DNA from: Perlucidibaca wandonensis
GTDB taxonomy: Bacteria > Pseudomonadota > Gammaproteobacteria > Pseudomonadales > Moraxellaceae
Direction of reading: 5' to 3'
DNA: 64,000 nucleotides
NCBI RefSeq assembly: GCF_042677145.1
Contig: NZ_JBHTIT010000001.1
Location: forward strand, 1,426,001 to 1,490,000
The notes under the pieces were generated by a model. That model was not told the DNA's origin. It did not search any database and was given only the letters and a program-made list of their open reading frames with translations. Of the stretch, positions 35,701 through 41,670 are shown in pieces. Both the position numbers and the translations under genes were made by a program. Within the stretch, counting starts at the first letter, position 1. Each line of letters opens with the position of its first letter.

Positions 35701-36555
35701 CCCTGTCCGCATGGCGAAGGCCATCACCGCATGGCGAAGAGCGATAGAAAGGGCCGTAGGCAACACAACGACAAGGCCGTCCCGTATGCGTAACAGCGGC
35801 CGCTGCTCTAGCATTCCCGCCCCGGGCAACTGGCTGCCGAGCGAGGGGATCTGTTCGTGATTGAGAATGAAGGGAGCAAGGTCTGCGACCGCAACATCCG
35901 CCGCCCGTAGCATGCCATTAGTCAACATGACACGTGAGCGGAGCACGCCCGCATCAAGACCGCCGGTATCAAGCGAGTCGGGGGCGTTTTCAACACCGGG
36001 CTCGAAACGGTGGAGACCAGAGCGGGCACAGACAACGTCCGAGAGGCGAAGAAGCGCCTGTACGGCTCGTCTGAGCGGGCGATAGTGGCCAGCATCAGGC
36101 ATATCAAAGACAATGTCGACAATCAGCTGTGTATAAAATCCTGCAGCCTCCCACACTCCTTCCAACACGCGGTAATCGCCCCTAGCATTCCCAACGAGGG
36201 AGACGAACACATCTTCTGGCGGGTCCTCCCCACTGACACTGTTCGACGCGCCGATGGCTGCATGCCAGCGCTGTGCATCGTCGACCATGGCAACCTGCTG
36301 GCCTTTACAGTAAATGAGGGCAAGGGCAGCGAGGAGCTCAAATCGCAAGCACTCGGACTGGTGTACAGGGAGGGTGAGAAGGCTGGCGAGCAAAGCCACT
36401 GTGCTATCCCGTTCGAAGCTGGCGAGTTCGGAGACAAGCTCTGCGTTATCCTGCGCAACATCACTGAGAGAGTGCTTGAGGTCTACCCAAGCGGCCTTCT
36501 CGTGCATTGCCTCAAGGAGGGTGTCCAAACTCGGCGAAGAGAGAGGCTCGTTCAC
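32743..36555 (-). CDS. Very large protein with C-terminal PD-(D/E)XK nuclease-like domain
   Basis: About 1270 residues, uncharacterised. The first ~1100 residues look largely helical with no recognised domain. Near the C terminus, REAGWTVRHGIGFPEILRR leads into GDIDLLAW and VLIVECKDLSLARN. This is the D...ExK arrangement of restriction-endonuclease-like folds (D about 1161, E about 1178, K about 1180 counted from the TTG at 36567), followed by KPDKLKKHLKRV. I prefer the GTG at 36555, which has GGAG 6 bp upstream. It is a lone cargo gene, convergent with the replication operon and with higher G+C than the rest of the island. A defence nuclease is plausible but inferred. Confidence 0.75.
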   Translation of the reverse strand: MNEPLSSPSLDTLLEAMHEKAAWVDLKHSLSDVAQDNAELVSELASFERDSTVALLASLLTLPVHQSECLRFELLAALALIYCKGQQVAMVDDAQRWHAAIGASNSVSGEDPPEDVFVSLVGNARGDYRVLEGVWEAAGFYTQLIVDIVFDMPDAGHYRPLRRAVQALLRLSDVVCARSGLHRFEPGVENAPDSLDTGGLDAGVLRSRVMLTNGMLRAADVAVADLAPFILNHEQIPSLGSQLPGAGMLEQRPLLRIRDGLVVVLPTALSIALRHAVMAFAMRTGELSNLDKALANSHARTFFETPVFGSGERLMLSWGQHKTTRLATVVSSVDVGHFMMLQFVLPSMQQYPDTGFSGMVRLDEETSHFLDVGVTKSAIEIADQPGFQRGIVVRVGCGWGAGFAGTAPKLPEGWQFEWMSCADFVRIGSLVEMSPLAFWRVQDAKETIARAGVQLINVNGMLNLLGWVRANDGHMVPHDQLMEGRISPEHPLMLMIPLNMLRDVRMAADVGFDRHRTKDNSGKWHRVMRSSAEDFFPTERERKCYVSIDELEAKRLTCVYEGQSNLWVTIEAPDMKDRGLIIELARMVRTWIGRVSEALETFGERTTRKSVKVYLHFAGSDDIGRFENEEIPLDLNTFWRLERVREQGALRVVFKDGYLAGFRVPYNRAERALVRALGTAFATLLRIDAPFENANAVEQMAVPNDTARSFHLMQTFDFSDYVRDSLTRELLTVEHVESGAARIELGWRAVAADAPARYEGKKAVGKLLNGVVALLLNDMQIELSRFDRKKILMRLLENCEQARGGESQWHRTAAAVLGLHAGEDGVDATIAKQLGRYAGAALTSRLVTEMALCTCPTNGGTEASDMALSRLLARASLLFRIGGMSDAVRFGALPAVVIISPLGDLLFRDELGELVLEPLLSKATNERFEAHAARFERHYTKTDELEDVADDDRTDDAKVDYKLETFLAFWKEEMSFSVEDGLCFVKALESVGMEQHAAIFEMKWSDLKAAGKSAGLDSEVVDAFLHQFVLSTRPKWEEVPSGFELSEIYPWRFGRRLSVAARPMLQIDESDDPLVIVAPGLLHTSLKYVFEGAHTGRLKREFFRTEGMRDEWLGEAREGLSFEKTLERDLREAGWTVRHGIGFPEILRRNLTTDPGDIDLLAWRSDRNQVLIVECKDLSLARNYSEVAAQLSEYQGDEIKGKPDKLKKHLKRVALARENLGDMARFTSVTNPELVSWLVFSGASPVTYAQSQIAALEGTHVGRPNDLLEF

Positions 36556-36639
36556 GTGCGGCTCCAAGTAAGGGGTTGTGCTAGCCTGAGTCTACGAAGG
36601 ACGGTAATAACGTGACTGGGGCAATTAAAAAGCTCAAGC

Positions 36640-36673
36640 GTCTGTTCTTGGCCGAAATCGGGCAAGAACAGAC
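36640..36673. other. Long inverted repeat upstream of the large nuclease-like gene
   Basis: GTCTGTTCTTG and CAAGAACAGAC (11 bp, perfect) enclose an inner CCGA-AA-TCGG stem after one G-G mismatch, giving a nearly continuous 15-bp hairpin. It lies about 85 bp upstream of the gene start. It could be an operator, a terminator for leftward transcription from the small genes, or a recombination scar. Confidence 0.6.
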
Positions 36674-36737
36674 AGCCAACGTAAAAGTAAGCGGCCTGCG
36701 CGGCTTTTTGCGGAGATCAGCTTGAATGCGGGGTTGA

Positions 36738-36777
36738 GCCAAGGCGTTGAAATTGGTAGATGAAACGGGCTCACAAT
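36738..36777 (+). pseudogene. Fragment of a tRNA-Leu (5' half)
   Basis: Forty bases align to the 5' half of the tRNA-Leu at 14478: GCC.AGG.G..G.AA.TGGTAGA.G.A.CGG.CTCA.AAT, with most differences being transitions. The match stops after the anticodon loop; no 3' half follows. It directly abuts the stop codon of the 69-residue gene on the other strand. It is not a functional tRNA. Confidence 0.65.
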
Positions 36778-36986
36778 TAACTTTCGAAATTCATCATTGC
36801 CACCATCTTTTCAGTGATTTCAGAGGATAGCTTTGTCAGGTGTGCATGCCGTTGCATTAGCTCAATAAACATCGGATTCGATGCGTCTGCAATACCCAGA
36901 AGAGCTTGATTAAGAGTTCTCTCGGCAATTGTTTGTAGCTCCTGCGTCATCGACGTTATGTAAGCGTTATATTCATCAAATGTCAT
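36777..36986 (-). CDS. Small hypothetical protein (69 residues)
   Basis: Helical, methionine-rich protein (MTFDEYNAYITSMTQELQTI at the start, LTKLSSEITEKMVAMMNFES at the end) without recognised domain or signal peptide. It begins 10 bp after the end of a decayed frame on the same strand, as if second in a former operon. AT-rich composition fits the island ends. Confidence 0.45.
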   Translation of the reverse strand: MTFDEYNAYITSMTQELQTIAERTLNQALLGIADASNPMFIELMQRHAHLTKLSSEITEKMVAMMNFES

Positions 36987-36996
36987 TGCGCTAGCC

Positions 36997-37320
36997 TCAG
37001 TACATTAATTCATCGAACTCTTTAAGTTTCCCTTTGCTGGCCTTATAACTCTCGTATGCTCGCTTGTAGTTTTCACTTGAGAAAAGGGAAAGCGCAAACT
37101 CGCACTCAACCCAGACTTCTGTGGACGCTCCGGTTTTCGCGGCTTCATTTAATTCAAGACTCCACCAAGTACGCTTAACGATGAAACTATCTATACCACT
37201 TTAATTCGAGCGCTGGATAGAAATGTAGTCCCCTGCTCGCGGAGTCTCTGGCCGACGTCAGATAATAAGAGCTCATCTACATTGATATTCTTACACTTGG
37301 AAGAAGAAATAGTGTTCCAC
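36997..37320 (-). pseudogene. Frameshifted remnant of a small gene
   Basis: Two adjoining frames look like one broken protein. The upstream piece (about 37191-37320) reads NVDELLLSDVGQRLREQGTT and ends at a TAG. The downstream piece, in the +1 frame, reads IDSFIVKRTWWSLELNEAAK and continues to a stop at 36997 with ASTEVWVECEFALSLFSSEN and KLKEFDELMY. Neither has an ATG, GTG or TTG at a useful place. One indel near 37195 would join them. Family unknown. Confidence 0.45.
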
Positions 37321-37504
37321 TAATAAACTGTCGCCAGCAAAGCTCTAGTGGAAATATTTAAGAGAATAATGCCTAGGAAGGTTGGCCTGAATAAATCCGT
37401 AAAGACAAATCCCATTACTATGAATCTTTTCTGCGAAAACCGTGTGGATAACTCCCTACGGGTTTACCCACACTGATTCACAGCACGAACCTTCAGCTCA
37501 AGCT

Positions 37505-37765
37505 TTATTTTTTAAAACATGAAAAGCCATGAACTTTATCGTATTGATTGTAGCCATAGACCAGTGTTTGGCACTCACCAATGACCCCACCTGTTTCTGC
37601 TGATTTTAAGACAGTTGAAACTACCACCATTCCAGGCAACGGACCTGCATTAACGACAACCGGCTGCTGAGTATCAAATGGAATACGCTTCACTGGTCTC
37701 ACCTCATCTGCCGAAGCAAAAGTTACGGTTAGTCCCACCAATAATCCCATCAATAGTTTTTTCAC
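37505..37765 (-). CDS. Small secreted protein (86 residues)
   Basis: A Sec signal peptide (MKKLLMGLLVGLTVTFASA) is followed by a short mature domain with two cysteines (GECQTLVYG, GFSCFKK) that could form a disulfide in the periplasm. No family recognised. GGATGAAGT precedes the start. AT-rich, inside the right part of the island. Confidence 0.55.
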   Translation of the reverse strand: MKKLLMGLLVGLTVTFASADEVRPVKRIPFDTQQPVVVNAGPLPGMVVVSTVLKSAETGGVIGECQTLVYGYNQYDKVHGFSCFKK

Positions 37766-37815
37766 TGAACTTCATCCTTAAATGATCACGCTATTTTTAG
37801 TCATTAATCGAATCA

Positions 37816-38007
37816 TCAGTCATCATGACTATCCATCGAAAGTAAGCTTAAACTTAAACCGGATCGATCTTCTCGGATCCTATCTACGCCACACCATTCA
37901 ACCTTCCAGCGTTTACTTTTAGCTCCCAGCGTCATATCAACTTGCCTTTTCTTGAGATAGCAAACCACTAGCGCAACGCAAAGAATAAAAAGTATTACGC
38001 CACTCAT
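37816..38007 (-). CDS. Small membrane-anchored protein (63 residues)
   Basis: An N-terminal TM helix (GVILFILCVALVVCYL) is followed by a basic, then acidic soluble tail. GGAGGTGAG lies just upstream of the ATG, a good ribosome-binding site. It is divergent from the XRE regulator gene, with an inverted-repeat operator between them. Function unknown. Confidence 0.5.
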   Translation of the reverse strand: MSGVILFILCVALVVCYLKKRQVDMTLGAKSKRWKVEWCGVDRIREDRSGLSLSLLSMDSHDD

Positions 38008-38054
38008 ATCTCACCTCCATCCTAAAGCTGCAGGGCTCGGCAAAGCGCCGCTAC

Positions 38055-38085
38055 GAACACTATAGTTTGTAGCCCCATAGTGTTC
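38055..38085. promoter_or_regulatory. Inverted-repeat operator between the small membrane gene and the XRE regulator
   Basis: GAACACTAT (38055-38063) and ATAGTGTTC (38077-38085) are a perfect 9-bp inverted repeat with a 13-bp spacer, 38 bp upstream of the XRE start. Centre-to-centre spacing of about two helical turns suits two dimers or a cooperative site of the XRE protein, implying autoregulation. Confidence 0.55.
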
Positions 38086-38122
38086 AATAGGGCCTTATCG
38101 TTCTCTTTGAGGGGACGGTACA

Positions 38123-38356
38123 ATGGATCTGAAACAAGCTTTTGGCTTGGCTCTAAAAGAGATACGTATCGAGAAAGGTCTAACTCAGGAAGACTTCGCT
38201 ATAGTCAGCAGCCGAACTTATCTGAGCATGTTAGAGCGCGGCCTGAAGTCACCGACACTAGAGAAGATCGAAGATATCTGCTCGGTACTTGACGTGCATC
38301 CACTCGTACTTTTAGAGAAGTGCTACGCGTACCTCGAAAAGTCACACAAAAGCTAA
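38123..38356 (+). CDS. XRE-family helix-turn-helix regulator
   Basis: 77-residue protein, essentially one Cro/C1-type HTH: FGLALKEIRIEKGLTQEDFA, then SSRTYLSMLERGLKSPTLEK and IEDICSVLDVHPLVLLE. In size and layout it resembles small autoregulators of mobile elements and the controller proteins of restriction-modification loci. No methylase or restriction gene accompanies it. It probably controls itself and nearby island genes through the inverted repeat upstream. Confidence 0.8.
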   Translation: MDLKQAFGLALKEIRIEKGLTQEDFAIVSSRTYLSMLERGLKSPTLEKIEDICSVLDVHPLVLLEKCYAYLEKSHKS

Positions 38357-38359
38357 CCA

Positions 38360-38635
38360 TTACATACCCAGAGTCAGCAAAATTATGGCTGTGCATATCA
38401 AAATACACAGCCCACCCAGCATAGACAGTGGATAACGCCCATCAACCCTCTCAATATGCATATAAAAGTCAATCAGCATGGCTGCCGTCCACATAGCAGG
38501 GCCAAGGCCGCGCACAGGGCCGAAAATTGCCAATAGTGCGGCTAAGTGAGTGACAAAAATGAAGTGCAGATAAGGCCACTTATCTTTCTCTTTCATTTCC
38601 GGACCGAAGTACCACGAGCTGAATTTCTCAAGCAT
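38360..38635 (-). CDS. Small multi-pass membrane protein (91 residues)
   Basis: Three hydrophobic segments: YLHFIFVTHLAALLAIFGPV, GPAMWTAAMLIDFYMHI and LSMLGGLCILICTAIILLTL. A short charged N terminus precedes them. No family recognised. It is the next gene after the integrase on the same strand (22 bp gap), so it may be co-transcribed. Confidence 0.55.
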   Translation of the reverse strand: MLEKFSSWYFGPEMKEKDKWPYLHFIFVTHLAALLAIFGPVRGLGPAMWTAAMLIDFYMHIERVDGRYPLSMLGGLCILICTAIILLTLGM

Positions 38636-38657
38636 TTGCCTACCTCTCCTTGGCTAT

Positions 38658-39713
38658 CTACTTCAACTTCAGTGCTAAATCCTCAGCCCTTGGGTGGTAG
38701 TACCGCATAAGCATGCGTGGATCTTTGTGCCCAGTAATCTTGGTCAACTCATGCAATGGAAAAATGCTCGCCAACCTAGAGGTCGCCTCATGCCGCAAGT
38801 CATGAAAGCGTAAGTCCATCAAAAATCGTTTATCCGACTCAATACCCTGCTCTTCACATCTGACTTCGTACAGCTTTCGCGCTCGCTGACGCGCACGATC
38901 AAACGCTCTCGTGATGGCATCCGACCTAAGATTAAAAACTGGGCCGCTAGATTGCTGAAGCCTCTCTAGTACCGTGATTGCTTTGGGTGATAGAGGAACA
39001 TCGCGTGAGCTACCGTTCTTAGTCTCGGGCAAATGTACAAAGCGACGCTTTAGATCTACATGCTCCCACTGCATATCTGCAATCTCACCTCGACGCATTG
39101 CCGTTTCAATAGCTAGGACAACAATCGTAGGCAAGAGATCTGACTGTGAGGCCGCAATAACAGTATCCAGCTCATTTGCACCAATACCCTTGGTCGATTG
39201 AAGCGCATGATCGTCTAGCCTGCGCGATCTAGCATTGTTCGGCTGCGGCTTTCGGATTAGCGCAACAGGATTGGTAATGCTCTCCATACGCCACTCTTTG
39301 CGAGCAATCGTAAAAACATGCGAGATGAAAGCTATACGACGTAATACCGTCGCCGGCTTCAGTGTTTTCAACCAGTCATCACGTAAGCTGGCTATATCGG
39401 AACTACGAATAGAGGACATAAAGCGACTAGCTAGTGGCAAGGCACTCCAGATATTCGCCAGATAGATTTCCTTCTGGTATCCCCGTTTTTGAGCGCTAAC
39501 TTCACGCGTGTAGCGATCAATGCAAGCCTTCAGCGTGGTCGACTCGGCTTCAACGCGGCTAATGAAACCACCCCGATCCATGTCGCGCTCAATATCACGC
39601 GCCCATGCCTCCGCTTCACTCTTGGTATTGAATGTTTTGACTTGCGCGGGATATCCCTTACGAGCGATACGAGCCTGCCATTGCAGGTCTCCTCGCTTAC
39701 GAAATGACGCCAT
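38658..39713 (-). CDS. Tyrosine-type site-specific integrase
   Basis: 351-residue phage-type integrase. An N-terminal arm-binding segment (DLQWQARIARKGYPAQVKTF) and a core-binding domain precede the catalytic domain with R in ETAMRRGEIADMQWEHV, the box-II HxxR in FHDLRHEATSRLAS, the later H in TGHKDPRM and the nucleophile Y in LMRYYHPRAEDL. Promoter and start face the tRNA-Thr, 104 bp away. It is intact, so the island may still be excisable. Confidence 0.95.
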   Translation of the reverse strand: MASFRKRGDLQWQARIARKGYPAQVKTFNTKSEAEAWARDIERDMDRGGFISRVEAESTTLKACIDRYTREVSAQKRGYQKEIYLANIWSALPLASRFMSSIRSSDIASLRDDWLKTLKPATVLRRIAFISHVFTIARKEWRMESITNPVALIRKPQPNNARSRRLDDHALQSTKGIGANELDTVIAASQSDLLPTIVVLAIETAMRRGEIADMQWEHVDLKRRFVHLPETKNGSSRDVPLSPKAITVLERLQQSSGPVFNLRSDAITRAFDRARQRARKLYEVRCEEQGIESDKRFLMDLRFHDLRHEATSRLASIFPLHELTKITGHKDPRMLMRYYHPRAEDLALKLK

Positions 39714-39736
39714 GACGTATCCTCATCTTCCAGAAG

Positions 39737-39761
39737 TATATTTGGACAGAAATTGGACAAT
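39737..39761. promoter_or_regulatory. Candidate integrase arm site at the right end
   Basis: Two TTGGACA motifs (39742-39748 and 39753-39759) are 11 bp apart, in a context (TTTGGACAGAAATTGGACAA) almost identical to the left-end pair at 26425. It lies between the integrase start and the tRNA 3' end, where it may also overlap the integrase promoter. Confidence 0.55.
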
Positions 39762-39817
39762 AAATCGATAACTGAACGACAGACGGCGCTTTATTAACGC
39801 TAAGCTGCTGATTTTAT

Positions 39818-39864
39818 TGGTGCCGGAGATAGGAGTCGAACCTACGACCTTCGCATTACGAATG
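39818..39864. repeat. Right attachment site (47-bp repeat within tRNA-Thr)
   Basis: Identical to 26240-26286. The repeat runs from the CCA end to the anticodon loop, the classic target of tRNA-directed tyrosine integrases. Confidence 0.92.
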
Positions 39865-39893
39865 CGCTGCTCTACCAACTGAGCTACACCGGC
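39818..39893 (-). tRNA. tRNA-Thr(CGU), island integration site
   Basis: 76-nt tRNA with encoded CCA. Read on the minus strand: acceptor GCCGGTG, D arm TAGCTCAGTTGGTAGAGC, anticodon stem-loop GCATTCGTAATGC (anticodon CGU, reading ACG), T arm GTAGGTTCGACTCCTAT. It is intact despite carrying the island at its 3' end, because the duplicated 47 bp restore it. Confidence 0.97.
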
Positions 39894-39909
39894 TTAAGGC
39901 GGGATGGAG

Positions 39910-39938
39910 ATTTTAACGGTGCCCACTGGCGCTGACAA
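39910..39938 (-). promoter_or_regulatory. Promoter of tRNA-Thr
   Basis: On the minus strand TTGTCA (39938-39933) and TAAAAT (39915-39910) are separated by 17 bp, about 17 bp before the tRNA 5' end. Confidence 0.7.
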
Positions 39939-40094
39939 GCCGCGAAATCATATCGCCGCGAATGCTCAATTCAATGCCTCTGCCAAGCGCTGAAAAAATA
40001 TATTGGCCTCGCCCTAGCGAGCTAGCTTTGTCGTGTCTATGCTTTTTAAGCACAGGACACGCCCACCCCGGGCGCATGGCAAGGAGGCCACCTT

Positions 40095-40538
40095 ATGCGT
40101 ATCTCATCGCGCGGTTTTAGCTTAATTGAGCTGATGATTGTTGTCGCCATTATCGCGGTGTTGTCGGCGGTAGCAGTGCCGCAATACCAAGACTACTTAA
40201 CTCGGGCGCGATGGTCAGTGAATCTCACCCAGGTTGAGCCTTTTAAGCTCGCAGTTGCTGAATGTTTACAGCAAGAAGGCGGACAGGCCACCGCTTGCGA
40301 CACCGCAGCAAAAATTGGTCTAACTGCACTACCAGCTCCGCAGCACAGCACAGGAGCGCTAACTTTAGCTAGCAGTGGCACCGACACGATAGTCGCCACC
40401 GTAACAGGCAATGCTAAAGCTGGTGATTGCATGGTGACACTCACCGGCACACTGGCCAACGACATGCTGAACTGGACATTAGCCAATGTGGCCAATGGCG
40501 CGATAGATGCTTGCACTCGCCAGCGCACCGGCGTGTAG
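40095..40538 (+). CDS. pilA: Type IV pilin
   Basis: 147-residue prepilin. The short basic leader MRISSRG is cut before F in GFSLIELMIVVAIIAVLSAV, the class IVa cleavage site with the conserved glutamate at position 5 of the mature protein. The N-terminal helix leads to a globular domain with cysteine pairs (AECLQQEGGQATACDT, GDCMV, DACTRQ), the last of which may form the D-region disulfide. AAGGAGG lies 8 bp upstream. First gene of a pilABCD-type unit. Confidence 0.92.
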   Translation: MRISSRGFSLIELMIVVAIIAVLSAVAVPQYQDYLTRARWSVNLTQVEPFKLAVAECLQQEGGQATACDTAAKIGLTALPAPQHSTGALTLASSGTDTIVATVTGNAKAGDCMVTLTGTLANDMLNWTLANVANGAIDACTRQRTGV

Positions 40539-40545
40539 GCAGTAT

Positions 40546-41670
40546 ATGAATCAGCGCCCAGACATCGCTCTACCACGCCAGGATGAAGATATCGTGCCGT
40601 GGCTTAGCACTCTGCTGCGCCAAGCGGTTAGCCTAGGCGCCTCAGATTTGCATATCGATGCGATGGCTGATGGCGCGCAGCTGCGCCTACGCATTCATGG
40701 TCTGCTTCACGACTGGCAACATATTCCCGCGCAATGGCAAGGTCGGCTAGTTTCACGCATCAAGGTCTTGGCCAGTCTTGATTTGGCCGAGCGGCGACTA
40801 CCGCAAGATGGACGTCTCAACCTGCCCGATGTCGGCAGCCTGCGTGTCGCCAGCTTGCCCACATTGCATGGTGAAAAGCTTTGTTTGAGGCTTTGCGAAA
40901 CAGGCGCTTTACGCAATCTTGCTGAGCTTAATTTACCCAATCATATCGGCGCCAATCTTGACCATGCTCTACAGTACCCAGATGGTTTAATTCTGATTAC
41001 CGGCCCCACTGGCTCAGGCAAAACCACCACGCTATATGCCTGCCTGCAAGCGTTGAACTCTCGCGAACGGCATATCGCCACTGTCGAAGACCCCATCGAG
41101 CATATTTTGGCGGGCGTTAACCAAACCGCGATTACGCCGCGCATCGGCTTGGGCTTTGCGGAAATCTTACGTGCGCTTCTGCGCCACGACCCCGATGTCA
41201 TTATGGTTGGCGAGATTCGTGATAAAGCCACCGCCGATATGGCCGTGCAAGCAGCCGAAACTGGGCACTTGGTATTATCGACATTGCACACCGGCAGTGC
41301 CCTAGAAAGCCTAACTCGGCTGCGGCACTTGGGCGTGCCGGATTATTTAGTTAGTAGCTGCTTACGCTTGGTACTGTCGCAACGCCTAGTTCGCAAGCGC
41401 TGTGGCCATTGCGCGCCACTCAGCCGTTTCGGCTGCATCGAATGCATAGATGGTTATCAAGGCCGACTCGGGCTATATGAAGCGCTAGCACTCACCCCAG
41501 AAATCGTTAATGCCTGGGCCAATGGTGCCGATCAGCGCGAATTGAGCGCATTGTTAATAAAGCAGCGCTGGCACTCAATGCGCGAACACGCCGCCGAATG
41601 TGTGAGCTCTGGCTTAACGGAAGTGCGCGAAATCGAGCGCGTATTAGGCCGTGAACTATGCACACATTAG
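40546..41670 (+). CDS. pilB: Short GspE/PilB-type pilus assembly ATPase
   Basis: 374-residue secretion-type ATPase. It starts near the N2 domain (GASDLHIDAMADGAQLRLRI) and contains Walker A GPTGSGKTTTLY, the Asp box, Walker B DPDVIMVGEIRD and the His box GHLVLSTLHTGSA. A C-terminal CxxC...CxxC zinc motif is present (RCGHC, GCIEC). PilB is usually ~560 residues; the N-terminal MshEN-like domain is missing here. The start at 40546, 7 bp after the pilin stop, is chosen over an in-frame codon inside the pilin gene. Order with pilC and pilD supports PilB rather than PilT. Confidence 0.85.
   Translation: MNQRPDIALPRQDEDIVPWLSTLLRQAVSLGASDLHIDAMADGAQLRLRIHGLLHDWQHIPAQWQGRLVSRIKVLASLDLAERRLPQDGRLNLPDVGSLRVASLPTLHGEKLCLRLCETGALRNLAELNLPNHIGANLDHALQYPDGLILITGPTGSGKTTTLYACLQALNSRERHIATVEDPIEHILAGVNQTAITPRIGLGFAEILRALLRHDPDVIMVGEIRDKATADMAVQAAETGHLVLSTLHTGSALESLTRLRHLGVPDYLVSSCLRLVLSQRLVRKRCGHCAPLSRFGCIECIDGYQGRLGLYEALALTPEIVNAWANGADQRELSALLIKQRWHSMREHAAECVSSGLTEVREIERVLGRELCTH

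Larger units (their letters stand above)
26240..39864. mobile_element. Integrated genomic island in tRNA-Thr(CGU)
   Basis: About 13.6 kb bounded by a 47-bp perfect direct repeat. The right copy is the 3' half of an intact tRNA-Thr and the left copy is a bare 3' fragment. A tyrosine integrase lies at the tRNA end and is read inward. Inside are a plasmid-type replication initiator with iteron-like repeats, a replication-relaxation type protein, small DNA-binding proteins and a large nuclease-like cargo gene. Base composition is patchy: AT-rich at both ends, GC-rich in the middle. No relaxase or conjugation genes are recognised, so it is probably a mobilizable or decayed element. Confidence 0.9.

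Noticed and set aside
34057..36615. Several 90-200 residue plus-strand ORFs within the large gene
   Set aside because: They are antisense to the long continuous minus-strand frame and lack features of their own.
38123..38635. Restriction-modification locus suggested by a controller-like XRE protein
   Set aside because: No methyltransferase or restriction enzyme gene is adjacent; the neighbours are small membrane proteins.
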